64,000 nt of DNA from Hydrangea macrophylla (GCA_033977485.1 CM066994.1:8744001-8808000); one strand, 5' to 3'; numbered from the stretch's first letter, positions 11,909 through 23,167 are shown. The notes: generated by a model not told the origin, from the sequence alone. Translations and numbers: made by a program.

Positions 11909-12233
11909 TAATGTTAGAGACAACTAATTGTACAACCCTTTTCACAATGAACGATGATAGAGGCACCGACCGGGTGCACCGAACGATCGGTGCCATCCAT
12001 ATCGGTGGACCCCACGTGATCAGGGCGTGGTTCTGCAGAGATGGACGGCACCGACCGTTGGGTGCACCTCGTTGGTACCTAAATCTGTACTCTTTCACAA
12101 TTCACAACATTTAAAGCACAATCATTAAAGTGTTTTGTCTTTATGTGTGATATGCTTTAAAATGTGGTGCCTCTTATTTTAAATATTGTGAATTGTGAAA
12201 ATAGTTATACAATTAGTTGTGTCTCTAGCATTA
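11909..12233. mobile_element. MITE with long terminal inverted repeats
   Basis: About 325 bp. The left end AATGTTAGAGACAACTAATT and the right end complement each other over roughly 38 bp with few mismatches. No coding capacity. TAA/TTA bases at the borders would suit a PIF/Harbinger-type element, but the superfamily is not certain. Confidence 0.7.
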
Positions 12234-12743
12234 ATCAATGCAAAGATATTAAAGTTTGGTAACGGTTATATGATCTTTTATTATTTTTTTATTTTTTATA
12301 CTTAACTGGATTATGGTTGGACACAAAACGCACCATACACACACACCCCTCAACCCAACCCCAAATCCCCACAATGGCCCACAACAGTTATCTGATTAGA
12401 TTATACTTTATTGTCGAATTTTTATCACACCCATCAATCCCCAATCTTTTCGAGCATACATATCAACTTATTTCTCAAACTCGTCCTCTCTCTCTCTCCC
12501 ATTTTTTTTAAACATCTTTTGAAATGGTGACTACAAGCTAACCTTTTTCAAACATCCTCATTTTAAAACACGACTTCAAAGTTTGTCTTTTCAGAATACG
12601 TCTTCAAAGAGACGTGTTTTTATAACGACTTAAAAGAGCTGTGTTTTAGTATAATTTATATATATATATATATATATATAAAAGAGAGTATGATTTACAA
12701 CCTTCTTTGAAGTCTTTAAAATCGTGTTTTGAAAAGAAAATTA
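12234..12743. other. gene-free AT-rich stretch with a TA microsatellite
   Basis: Contains a (TA)n run at about 12656-12681 and a CT-rich patch at 12486-12500. No gene seen. Confidence 0.5.
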
Positions 12744-13124
12744 CTACCTCTATCTCCATATTTAGAGTCCTTTAATCCATTTTGATAAGTCCCAAAATTA
12801 TGTCCACTTTTGAAAAGTCACTACAGATTTTCTCATATTTTTTCAATTTTACCCTCACTAATTTAGATGAAAGGTCTTTAATAAGGGACAGTTTGGAAGA
12901 AATAAGTTGGTTTTCCAAAAGGGAATTGTTATTGCCACTCCATCGTTGAACTAAGGCACTCTATGGTACCATTCTTAGAGCATATAGTACCATGTATGTC
13001 ATGCATTGCATATATTGTACCACATGCTCTAAGAGTGGTACCATGGAGTGCCTTAGTTCAATGATGGAGTGGAAATAGCATCACCCTTTCCAAAAGTGGA
13101 CTCTAAATATGGGACGAAGGGGAG
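12744..13124. mobile_element. Stowaway-like MITE (Tc1/mariner type), interrupted
   Basis: The ends CTACCTCTATCTCCATATTTA and TAAATATGGGACGAAGGGGAG are inverted copies matching the CTCCCTCCGTCCC Stowaway terminus, and each is flanked by the TA target duplication (12742-12743, 13125-13126). A second MITE is inserted within it. Confidence 0.8.
12927..13080. mobile_element. hairpin MITE nested in the Stowaway-like MITE
   Basis: A 154-bp, nearly perfect inverted repeat: the arm CCACTCCATCGTTGAACTAA (from 12935) is repeated in reverse up to 13072. Its transcript would fold into a long hairpin, so it is also a possible source of 24-nt small RNAs. Confidence 0.75.
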
Positions 13125-13299
13125 TATAAGGAAAAAAAAACATATTTTTTTTTGAAATCTTCCTTTCAAAGGACAAATTTGAAAAGTTATAAGAGTAAAA
13201 TTTGGACACCAACACTTTACATAAATACTTCCAACACACCCTGTCTCTCTCCTGGGTGGCACTATGGGGTCCATTGAAATTATCCGAACCCCACAGTAC

Positions 13300-13648
13300 C
13301 ACTTTGGGTGCGTTTGATAAAACTGAAAAATTAAGTACTGAAAATTAAGTGCTGAATTTTAAGTACTAAAAAATTTAAGCGTTTGAAGTTTTATTTCTTA
13401 AAACAGTGTTTCAACTATTGAAGTAGAATGCATTTAGTGATTATTTTCAGTAGAAAATTTTCACTTAGAGTTTTCAGTGGTTTTGAAGCTACTTTTTTTT
13501 AATTAAGTGGTATATTATCAAACGTACTGAAAAAAAATAAGTGTTGAATCTTTTTATTTTCTGCACTTAATGGGATTATCTTTTTTTTTTTTTTTTTTTA
13601 ATCAATACAATGAGGCACTTAATGGGCTTATCAAACACACCCAAAGTG
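13300..13648. mobile_element. MITE in the PPR promoter (hAT-like ends)
   Basis: About 20-bp terminal inverted repeats: CACTTTGGGTGCGTTTGATA at 13300 and its reverse complement, with one mismatch, ending at 13648. The interior is AT-rich. It ends about 200 bp upstream of the PPR start codon, so it may contribute to that promoter. No clear target duplication was read. Confidence 0.75.
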
Positions 13649-13852
13649 TGTTTTTGTCCCCTAACATTGTTCAAGTTATAATCTAGTAAAAAATCGTCTG
13701 TATCTTTTACCGAAAATTCCAACCGCACAGACACCACAATCGCACATTAGACAGACGCCACAACCGCACAGACACCACTGCACGGACACCACAACCGCAC
13801 ACCACACAGACACCACAACCGCATACCAAAACCGCACAGACACGAGCTGACT

Positions 13853-16492
13853 ATGGCTCTGCCTCTCCCTCTCCCTCTCCCTCTCCCGCTGTCTATGACC
13901 ACCATCTCCTCTTTTTCTCACAACACTCATCATCATCATCATCATCATCATCACACTTACTCATCATCATCAAACCTCCCTGCTGCAACCTTCACTCCAC
14001 AATCTCAAACTCTCCAGTGGATGGTTTCTGAAGATGATTCTTCTGACCACCATCACCATCAGTCTGACTCATCCGGGCAAAAAATACAAACAGCAACAAT
14101 TCGATACCGACTCAGCCAACTGTGCAGACAAGGCCAACTCAATGTCGCTCAACAACTGTTTGATACAATTCCTCGACCCACAACTGTTATTTGTAACACT
14201 ATCATTATTGGCCTCATGTGTAACAACATGCCCCATCAAGCCCTTTTGTTTTACGCCCGCATGAACAACAACAACTCCCACAAACTAAAATCCCAATGTG
14301 ATTCCTATACTTTTTCTTCCACTCTCAAAGCTTGCGCCAAAACCCGACAACTTCACATTGGTAGAGCCGTGCATTGCCATCTTCTGCGTTCCCATTTATA
14401 TCCCAGTGCAATTGTCTTTAATTCCCTCTTAAACATGTACGTTACTTGTTTATCTACTACTTCACCCCATGCAGACGACAACGAATTAGCCGCTTCAGTT
14501 TCTACTAGCTATGAAGTCGTACCTAAACTGTTTCAGACCATGCGCAAACGGAATGTTGTTACTTGGAATACCATGATTTCTTGGTATGTAAAGACGAAAA
14601 GGTTCACGGAAGCTGGTGGGCATTTTATGATGATGATGAACAGGGGAATAAAACCTACGGTCATAAGTTTTGTCAATGTGTTCCCTGCTGTTTCAAGGAT
14701 AGGGGATGCTACAACTGCTAATGTTCTCTACGGCTTACTTCTTAAATTGGGTAGTGAGTTTGTTAATGATCTGTTTGCTGTAAGCTCTACAATTTTTATG
14801 TATGCCGAGCTTGGTTGCCCCGACATTGCTAGGAAGGTTTTCGATCACTCTTTGGAGAGAAATACAGAGGTTTGGAACAGTATGATAGGTGGGTATGTCC
14901 AGAACAGTTGTCCGGTGGAGGCAATTGATATCTTCCTTAGTGCTCTAGAGTCTGAACATAATGTTGTTCTTGATGATGTGACTTTTCTTTTAGCACTATC
15001 TGCAGCTTCACTATTGAAGCAGCTCGACTTTGCTCAACAGCTACATGCGTATATAATTAAGAATGCCTTTGCATTATCTATCACGGTACTAAATTCAGTA
15101 GTTGTAATGTATTCTAGGTGCAAATGTATTGAGATGGCAAGCAAAGTTTTCAAAAGAATGAAAGAAAGAGATGTTGTTTCTTGGAACACAATGGTGTCTG
15201 CTTTTGTGCAGAATGGGCTGGATGACGAAGGGTTGATTCTCGCTCATGAAATGCAGAAACAAGGATTCATGGTTGATTCCATAATGGTAACTGCTTTGCT
15301 CTCAGCAGCATCAAATCTCAGAAATCAGGAAATTGGAAGACAAACACATGCTTATCTTCTTAGGCATTGTATACAATTTGAGGGAATGGAAAGCTATCTT
15401 GTAGACATGTACTCTAAATCTGGACTAATTGAAGCTGCACAAAGACTGTTTGAACAAAATTGCATATCTGACAGAGATCAAGCCACGTGGAATGCCATGA
15501 TAGCTGGGAACACACAAAATGGGCTGATTGAGCAGGCTTTCATCATACTTAGAAAGATGCTGGTGGAAAACGTGATACCTAATGCTGTAACCCTAGCATC
15601 AGTTCTCCCTGCCTGCAATCCGAGGGGGAGTATTGCTCTTGGTAAGCAACTCCATTGCTTCACCATTCGCAAGTCCTTAGACGAAAATGTCTTTGTGGGA
15701 TCTGCTCTGGTAGACATGTACTCCAAATCGGGTGCAATCAGATATGCAGAAAATGTATTCACTAAAGCCCCTGAGAAGAATTCAGTCACTTATACCAACA
15801 TGATATTGGGTTACGGCCAACATGGAATGGGTGAGAAAGCACTCTCTCTTTTCACCTCAATGAGGGGATCTGGGATTAAACCAGACGCTATTACCTTAGT
15901 TGCAGTCTTATCTGCTTGCGGTTATGCCGGGTTGGTTGATGAGGGCCTTCAAATATTTGCGTCAATGGAAGGAGAACACGGGATTCACCCCTCTGCCGAA
16001 CACTATTGTTGTGTTGTGGACATGTTGGGGAGAGTTGGGAGGGTGATGGAAGCGTATGAGTTTGTTAAAGGCTTGGGTAAAAAGGGTAATATGCTGGGAA
16101 TATGGGGATCAATCCTTGCAGCGTGCAAAATTCATGGAGAATTTGAATTGGGAAAGATAGTTGCCAATAAGCTCCTTGAAATGGAGTGGGAGAATAACTT
16201 GGCAGGCTATCATGTTTTGCTGTCAAATTTGTATGCAGAGGTAGGAAATTGGGAGTCTGTTTATAGAGTAAGGAAAGGAATGAGGGAAAAAGGTATGACC
16301 AAGGAGGTAGGCTGCAGTTGGATTGATATAGGTGGGTATGTAAATTTATTTTCATCTAGAGATCGAAAGCATCCAAAGTTTACCGAGATATATGAAATGT
16401 TGGGAGAGCTGGCAATAGAGATGACTGAGGCAGGTTATAGACCGAGCCTCAGTTCTAGTACTATAGACTGGACATCTGATTCAGAGGAATGA
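13853..16492 (+). CDS. AEF1: plastid-targeted PLS-class pentatricopeptide repeat protein, probable AEF1 orthologue
   Basis: Intronless, 879 residues. PPR proteins bind organelle RNA one repeat per base; those with E motifs direct C-to-U editing. The N-terminus (residues 1-60) is Leu/Pro, Ser and His rich, with a nine-His run, as in a plastid transit peptide. From about residue 80 there are continuous PPR motifs of P, L and S type (for example VVTWNTMISWYVKTKRF and DVVSWNTMVSAFVQNGLDDE). The last about 100 residues form E/E+ motifs, and there is no DYW deaminase. Length, the Leu-Pro-rich start and internal blocks resemble Arabidopsis At3g22150, the atpF editing factor AEF1; the rice counterpart is called MPR25. 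That match is from memory. The first ATG gives the transit peptide and is preferred. A damaged inverted copy lies at 17885-19338. Confidence 0.88.
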   Translation: MALPLPLPLPLPLSMTTISSFSHNTHHHHHHHHHTYSSSSNLPAATFTPQSQTLQWMVSEDDSSDHHHHQSDSSGQKIQTATIRYRLSQLCRQGQLNVAQQLFDTIPRPTTVICNTIIIGLMCNNMPHQALLFYARMNNNNSHKLKSQCDSYTFSSTLKACAKTRQLHIGRAVHCHLLRSHLYPSAIVFNSLLNMYVTCLSTTSPHADDNELAASVSTSYEVVPKLFQTMRKRNVVTWNTMISWYVKTKRFTEAGGHFMMMMNRGIKPTVISFVNVFPAVSRIGDATTANVLYGLLLKLGSEFVNDLFAVSSTIFMYAELGCPDIARKVFDHSLERNTEVWNSMIGGYVQNSCPVEAIDIFLSALESEHNVVLDDVTFLLALSAASLLKQLDFAQQLHAYIIKNAFALSITVLNSVVVMYSRCKCIEMASKVFKRMKERDVVSWNTMVSAFVQNGLDDEGLILAHEMQKQGFMVDSIMVTALLSAASNLRNQEIGRQTHAYLLRHCIQFEGMESYLVDMYSKSGLIEAAQRLFEQNCISDRDQATWNAMIAGNTQNGLIEQAFIILRKMLVENVIPNAVTLASVLPACNPRGSIALGKQLHCFTIRKSLDENVFVGSALVDMYSKSGAIRYAENVFTKAPEKNSVTYTNMILGYGQHGMGEKALSLFTSMRGSGIKPDAITLVAVLSACGYAGLVDEGLQIFASMEGEHGIHPSAEHYCCVVDMLGRVGRVMEAYEFVKGLGKKGNMLGIWGSILAACKIHGEFELGKIVANKLLEMEWENNLAGYHVLLSNLYAEVGNWESVYRVRKGMREKGMTKEVGCSWIDIGGYVNLFSSRDRKHPKFTEIYEMLGELAIEMTEAGYRPSLSSSTIDWTSDSEE

Positions 16493-16775
16493 TTATATAC
16501 TTCTGTTATGATTTAGTTGGCATATGGATGTACAATTGGGAGGCAAAGCACCTTTTGGTTGCTTCAATTGTTGTCCAACTCTATGATTCCGACAATTTCC
16601 ATTTTTGTTTCACCTACGTGCTGTTCGACGATGTATGGGTGTAGGTACTATTTGAGACTGATATGGTTGGTGGTACTCGTAATGCTCGGTAAAGGTCAAA
16701 ACTCATGTATACGATTGGTTGATTTGAAGTCATAAGTTGTTTCCTTTTTTCCGAAAGTATCTTCAATTAATCTGA

Positions 16776-16982
16776 TGTCATTTTATGGAAATCTAGGAAG
16801 AGTAAAATAAGGAGTTTGTAAATAAACTAGATTAGATTATATTAATGATATTATGAAAGGGTTACAATGGATGCCTATATATAGGTCATAACACAAAAGG
16901 TAAATTATCAAAATACTACTAGGGCTGACATCAATGATGACCTAAGCACCAATATACTCAATTACTAAATTGTCCTTTAACA
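16776..16982 (-). repeat. Ty1/copia-like LTR with polypurine tract
   Basis: On the minus strand this starts TGTTAAAGGAC and is preceded by a polypurine tract, TTTGAGAGGGAG, at 16983-16994; such a tract directly before TGTT is a hallmark of copia elements. A TATA-like CTATATATAG lies inside. The left border (TGTCA at 16776) is a guess. Confidence 0.55.
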
Positions 16983-17884
16983 CTCCCTCTCAAACTGAAG
17001 GTAGTAATGAAAATTACAACCGAAGTTTGAAAGAAAGTTTACAACCAAAAAACTAAATAGTAGAAAGGAAAAAAAAACACTCTCAACCCCATTTGGTCTG
17101 CAAAATAACTCTCGATGTCGCTGAAGGGGCCAACAACGTCTTCAACTTGTGATTGAACGATGGTAGTTGAACATCAACTGTCCAATCAGCAGCTGAACAA
17201 CGAACAACCCAATAATGGATTATCAACATAAATCTGGACCACACCGAGTCGACATACGGTACTCTCAATCCCATGAAGGAGATTGGCAAAGGATTTCTTA
17301 ACTTCAAAACAAATCGAAGAAGAGGCTAGGATTTTCTCGATCTTGTAATGATCATCGGCTAACAACACTCTCAATTCACAAAAGAGATTAGCAACAAACA
17401 TTTTCAATTTTTGAAGAAGATTGGCAATTGAAATAAATCTCTCGACTCGAAACGGTGAGTCGGCAAAGAAAGACAAAGGGGGGAACAACACCAATGAACA
17501 GAGCCGACGAACAGTAACCATGAACAGTCAGTGAACAATAACCTAGGAAGCACGGGTGCAGCGGTCCGACACCCAGTGCGGGTGTGGCTGCCTTCAATTA
17601 GTACACACCCAGTTCGGGTACGACTGCCTTTCCGAAGAGTCCATGCTTCCTAGATAGTAACCATGAAGAGTATCGAGTGAACAGTAAACATGAACAGTAT
17701 CAGGTGAATAGTGCGGATGAACAGTGACGACTGAAACCTATTTCCGGCAATATTAGGGACTCTCAAGGATGGGTCGGCAAAGATGAAAAATGTGGTGGCT
17801 ACTAGGGGTCCGGCGGGAGGTGGCCGCCTCCCACCAGTAGACGGAATTGTTGGGATTGTGCCCTCAAACCAGTTAGTTTGACTG
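16983..17884 (-). other. decayed Ty1/copia internal sequence
   Basis: No intact ORF. It holds a cluster of loosely repeated TGAACAGT words (about 17485-17725), a pattern I associate with the leader of some plant copia elements. At 17847-17883 there is a fragment starting TGTTGGGATTGTGCC like a different copia LTR. That second LTR does not match the one at 16776, so at least two elements contribute. Confidence 0.45.
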
Positions 17885-19338
17885 TGGAAAATCATAATTT
17901 CCTACCTCTGCATACAAATTCGACAGCCAAAAATGATACCCTGACATGCTATTCTCCCACTCCATTTCAAGTAACTTATTGGCAACTATCTTTCCCAATT
18001 CAAATTCTCCATGAATTTTGCAAGCTGCTATTCCCAGCAGCATATTACCCTTTTTACCCAAGTCTTTAACAAACTCGTAGGCTTCCATCACTCTCCCAAC
18101 TCTCCCCAACATGTCCACAACACAACAATAGTGCCCGGAAGAGGGCTGAATCCCATATTCTCCTTCTATTGATGCAAATATTTCAAGGCTCTCATCAACC
18201 AACCCGGCATAATTGCAGGCAGATAAAACTGCAACTAAGGTAATAGCAGTTTAATCCCAGATCCCTTCATTAAGGTGAAAAGAGAGAGTGCTTTCTCACC
18301 CATTCCATGTTGACCGTAACCCAATTTCTTGTTGGTATAAGTAACTGAATTCTTCTCGGGGGCTTTAGTGAATACATTTTCTGCATATCCGATTGCACCC
18401 GATTTAGAGTACATGTCTATATCATAGTAGATCCCACAAACGCATTCTCGTCTAAGGATTTGCGAATGGTGAATCAATGGAGTTGCTTACCTAGAGCAAT
18501 ACTCCCCCTCGGATTGCAGGCAGGGAGAACTGATGCTAGGGTTACAACATTAGGTATCACGTTTTCCACCAGCATCTTTCTAAATATGATGAAAGCCTGC
18601 TCAATCAGCCCATTTTGTGTGTTCCCAGCTATCATGGCATTTCACGTGGCTTTATCTCTGTCAGATATGCAATTTTGTTCAAGCAGTTTTTGTGCAACTT
18701 CAATTAGTCCAGTACGAGATAGCTTTCAATTCCCTTAAATTGTATACAATGCCTAAGAAGATAAGCATCTGTTTGTCTTCCAATTTCCTGATTTCTAAGA
18801 TTTGATGCTGCTGAGAGCAAAGCAGTTACCATTATGGATCAACCATGAATCCTTGTTTCTGCATTTTATGAGCGAGAATCAACCCTTCGTCATCCAACCC
18901 ATGCTGCACAAAAGCATACACCATTGTGTTCCAAGAAACAACATCTCTTTCATTCTTTTGAAAACTTTGCTTGTCATCTCAATACTGTTGCACTTGGAAT
19001 ACATTACAACTACTGAATTTAGTACCGTGACAGATAATGCAAAGGCATTCTTAATTTTATACGCATGTAGCTGTTGAGTAAAGTCAAGCTGCTTCAATTG
19101 TGAAGCTGAAGATAGTGCTAAAAGAAAAGTCACATCATCAAGAACAACAATATGTTCAGACTCCAGAGCATAAGGAAGATATCAGTTGCCTCCATTGGAC
19201 AACTGTTCTGGACATACCCACCTATCATAGTGTTCCAAACCTCTGTATTTCTCTTCAAAGAGTGGTCGAAAACCTTCCTAGCAATGTCGGGGCAACCAAG
19301 CTCTGCGTCCATAAAAATTGCAGAGCTTATATCAACCA
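17885..19338 (-). pseudogene. inverted, broken duplicate of the neighbouring PPR gene
   Basis: On the minus strand this matches about residues 305-800 of the PPR gene at 13853-16492. Blocks such as IARKVFDHSL, AFALSVTVLNSVVVMYS and DMLGRVGRVMEAYEFVK keep very high similarity; by eye about 95% of bases agree where aligned. The reading frame is broken several times by frameshifts and stops, and the start, transit peptide and E domain end are missing. It cannot make a working PPR protein. With the intact gene it forms an inverted repeat with arms of about 1.45 kb and a spacer of about 1.6 kb. Confidence 0.9.
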
Positions 19339-19602
19339 AACACGGCCTTCAGATACAACATTCACTTTACTCCATCCATATCAATTAGAGCATCACCATG
19401 AATTCTTTTCTCTCTATCAAGAACTAAAATTTTTATTACCAAAAAAAAAAAAAGAATTTAAATTAGTAGAACCTAACCATAATCTACCTATGATTGCCAC
19501 TTTCAATAACTTTCTTTATACATACAAATTGAAAGAAGCAATCTTTAAATCTGGCATACCAAACAGTGCCTAGAAATTCTCAAAAAGTTTCAATCTTTAA
19601 GC

Positions 19603-19766
19603 TACCCTTGCACTGTAACTCTTAAAACTCCATCAATCATACCCGGAAGCCAGATATTTCCTCATAAATTGCTTCGCGGGATCGGTTGATTCGTCGGTCG
19701 CCTCGGTTCTTATTATGAGGTATTTCGAGTCCTCAACCTCTACTTTTATCTCCTTTTTCCTCATAC
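19603..19766 (-). pseudogene. class V small heat-shock protein (HSP15.4-like) exon 2 relic
   Basis: After a good splice acceptor (TTGGCAG/GT at 19766) the minus strand reads MRKKEIKVEVEDSKYLIIRT and continues for 43 residues to a TGA at 19633. This is the start of the alpha-crystallin domain, as in plant class V HSP20 genes, where an intron sits just before this point. The frame then breaks; the next frame reads MIDGVLRVTVQG, which fits the later GVL-TVTV region. The domain is therefore shortened and frameshifted. No exon 1 was found upstream. Confidence 0.6.
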
Positions 19767-20106
19767 CTGCCAAGAGAAAATTGAGGAGAAAAGAAGAAGA
19801 AAATTCTGTTTCTCTATAATTGATACTAAAAATTTAAGTTTCGTTCTTTATTTCACAGAAAGAAAGTGATGATTGGTTAGAGAATCCGAGCTCAGAAGAA
19901 AGCAAAAACTTTGAGCTTGAGAAAGTGGGCAATGTGGAAGAGAAAACAAGAATGTAACAGAGCATGGGACTTCTATTTGTTAGGGTTCCTCTTCAGGAAA
20001 TGTTGAGGTATCTAAACTTTGCCCATGTAATTTTCAATTACAAGATGAATATATACCTTCAAGGAGGAGGAGCTAGTTTTGGTTAGCATATGTGTATTTC
20101 TGTGTG
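19767..20106. other. no confident gene; one possible small exon
   Basis: On the plus strand, TTTCACAG at 19858 is followed by 33 open codons ending in TAA at 19957 (KESDDWLENPSSEESKNFEL at the start). It looks exon-like but I cannot connect it to a gene. Confidence 0.25.
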
Positions 20107-20571
20107 TGGTCACGGGCGGAGCCAGGATTTCAATGCAGTGGGGGCACGCTTACATGGGGGCTAGGGGGCAGCCCCCCTGGCCAAATTTTTTTTTCTTTGA
20201 ATAAGTAATATGCTTTCAAGCCTTAAAAATTACATGATTGTTACATATGATTCACATGTAGTTGATTAAGTGTTAAAGTTAGAATTTTGAATTTAAAATG
20301 GGTAAATTTAGACAAATTCAAAGATCAAAGTGAGATTTTTGAGTTTAAAATGGGTAAATTTAGACAAATTCAAAGATCAAAGTGAGATTTGAGTAAAAAT
20401 TAGACAAATTCAAAGATCAAAGTGAGATTTTTGAGTTCTTGAAATTTAAAAGGAGTAAATTTAAAAATTCAAGAGGGGCACAAATACATATAATCTCAAA
20501 TATATAGGATAAAAAGATAAATTCCAAAACTTCAGTGGGGGCACGTGCCCCCACTGGCCCCCACACCCCTG
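20107..20571. repeat. dispersed repeat with G-rich/C-rich ends
   Basis: The left end CGGGCGGAGCCAGGATTT and the GTGGGGGCAC words at both ends are common in dispersed plant repeats. The right end GTGGGGGCACGTGCCCCCAC is a perfect palindrome. No ORF. Class uncertain. Confidence 0.5.
20288..20436. repeat. short tandem array inside the dispersed repeat
   Basis: Three copies, the last shortened, of a roughly 55-60-bp unit containing TAGACAAATTCAAAGATCAA followed by AGTGAGATTT. Confidence 0.75.
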
Positions 20572-20592
20572 TGTGTGTTTGTGTGTATATGT

Positions 20593-22492
20593 AGGCAAAA
20601 GAGCAAATTTCAAGAGTTTAAAATCCATTAATAGGGCAAATTCAGTTATTAACAACCTGAAAGCTTCTTCTTTGTTATTAGATAGTGAGATACAAGGGCA
20701 CGTAAATATGCATGGTGTTGTTCAGATGGCCACTATATACATTGCTTCTGAGAGATATTTTGTAAGAGCTAGTCGTTATTTCCGTGGTTGGACCATTAGG
20801 GAAAATTATAGTTACGCTGGCATCTCATGGATATATAGTCATTTTGATGAACTCCCTCCTCGGATGGAATTCCCTAACCTTCATATATTGCTGTTTCAAC
20901 CTAGTGTAATTCTGTGGTGGAGTAATTGTACCACCCTTTGAAGGGATGGAAGAACTTAGTGTTTTGGATCTGAGCAACATCTTAAGCTTCGATCATTCTC
21001 TTCGACAATCTCCATTTATTCATAATCCGTTTGGTAACCTAAGATGTCTTCGAACATTAATCCTTGAAATGGTGGATATTTCAAGCACTGCATTTCTTGG
21101 ATCGATAAACACCTGGTCCTTCGCTTGAAACATTGCTACTTAAATGCTATACCAACTGAATTATGCCAGTCTGCTAATCTAAGGTTGTTGGATTTGGTTG
21201 GCTTCCGGACTCACTTTTTCCCTGCTTATAATCAGTCTATACCGAATGTCGTAAAGTATTTGTCAAAATTTGAAGAACTGTACATGATTGACACCTCAAT
21301 CGAACTTGAAGTCATCGCTGCACTAAATTCCTTGCATCGCCTCACCGTGCTGACCATTTCCATATGCAACGATAAGAATATACCTAAAGGCTTTGTTTTC
21401 CCTGACTTGGAGAAGTTGAATGTTTGCATAGGCATCCTGTTGATTATTTGCACCACATATTCTTTGCGTCTCAAAGACTTGGTTGGCCCAGGATTTGGTG
21501 GCTTGGATAGGTTAAGATGCTGCTGGAAAAAAAATTCGTGATATGGATTGCATGGTTTGGAAGACATGAAAAACATAATTCCTAACCTATCATGTGATGG
21601 AGATGGTTTGAACTCCCTGAAGACTCTGAAAGTAGTATTATGTAGTGAACTCGCGTCCTTGATCAATACAGAGGCATGGGGGGTTTCATCCCATGCACAG
21701 CAGCATGATCTGCAACTACTCTCTGATGTCGAAGAACTGAGTACCTTCGAAGGGATATGTTATGGCTCACTTCCTTCCAGTTCCAGGGGCTTCCTATCAA
21801 AGCTAAAAACATTGAAGTTTAAAAATTGTAAGCGATTGTCGAAGATACCTTCCTTCAATTTGTTCCAATGGTTACAACAACTAGAAAACCTAGAGATAAG
21901 TACTTCTCTTGCTCTTGAGCAAGTATTCAATTTGCAACTTGAAGAGCCTGTTGCTGGGGATAGAAGACACGAGCTGAGGCTACCTTCTTGTTTGAGAGCA
22001 TTAGAGCTCACAGGGTTGCCGAGATTGAGGCATATTTGGAATTTGTCCACCCGAATCGTGCACCTCCACAACCTGCGAGTTGTAGCAATAGACCAATGTG
22101 ATGTACTGAGATATATATGCCGACCTAGTGTTGCTCGATCTCTTCAGCAACTAGAGAAAGTTGACGTTTCTCATTGAGGGGCTATGAAGGATTCAAGGAG
22201 ATTGTTGCAAAGGAAAATTAAGAAGAGAGTTAATTATAAGATTGTGTTGAACAGTCTCAAAACATTGATACACAGAGCTCTCCCTAACCTCAATGGTTTC
22301 TGCACAGGGAGATTTATTTTTGAATTGCCATCATTGGAAGAAGTAACTGTGGCCGGATGCTCCAAAATGAAGACTTTTAATGCCACTTTGGGTACTTCTG
22401 GTCTCCAAAATACACCTAAACTGAAGGCGTTCAATTTGGATGGTGTTGAAATAATACTTCAAGGGGTAGAAGACTTAAATACTACCATTTGA
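20593..22492 (+). pseudogene. CC-NBS-LRR resistance gene relic (leucine-rich repeats only)
   Basis: Plus-strand fragments in several frames together match the part of a CNL protein (RPS2/At4g27190-like group) from the end of the winged-helix domain to the LRRs. It starts near INNLKASSLLLDSEIQGHV, then MHGVVQMATIYIAS (the MHD region; the usual Asp is Gly here), then repeats such as LRLLDLVGF and ISICNDKNIPKGFVFPDLEKL, and later LKTLKFKNCKRLSKIPSF. The coiled coil and NB-ARC with P-loop are absent. Stops or frameshifts occur near 20941, 21126, 21541 and 22177. Intact family members sense pathogen effectors inside the cell; this copy cannot. Confidence 0.85.
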
Positions 22493-23066
22493 AACCACTT
22501 TAAGGGAAAGGTACTCTCTCTCGGTCGAAGTTGCTTCTGATTTAAGGAGAGAGACACATATATACATATATCTTTTTATTTTAATCTGGTTCAGTTGTGA
22601 GTATGTATCTAAGGTAAATGATACACACACCCATTCAATTCAAGAAAGAGCTTAAGGCTGGCTCTTATCTGGGGAATAACATAACCAATGAGTTGTATTT
22701 TTGGATGCTCTAGTCCAATTTTGACCAAATTCTGGTTTTATTTTTTATATTTTTTTACATTTTTATTTTTATTTTTTTCAATCACGCTTTTGCCAAGTTC
22801 TACATAAATGAACTGCAATCTGATGTTCAGAACAATTTAATTTTTCGAAGATCGTTTTGAACGCATAGATCTTCAGGGAGATGAAACGTTTTAATAACCC
22901 TATCACTTTTGTTTGGTTCATGAAATCTGTATAATATTACATGAGAATTACAGGATAGTATCTACTATTTTTAACGGCGGATCAATTACCTATAAGGTTA
23001 ATGTTTCATTTGTTTTGACATAAATTGTTTTTTGGCAAAGAGTTCTATATTTTTTCGTGTTAGTTA

Positions 23067-23167
<101 letters not shown>

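Noticed and set aside
13676..13954. antisense ORF starting with nine Met
   Set aside because: Shadow of the CAT-repeat (His run) in the PPR presequence.
17500..17730. TGAACAGT repeats as a regulatory array
   Set aside because: The words are irregularly spaced and fit decayed copia leader sequence; no further support.
19100..19573. 157-codon plus-strand ORF
   Set aside because: Antisense shadow of the PPR pseudogene in its first part and intergenic DNA in the rest.
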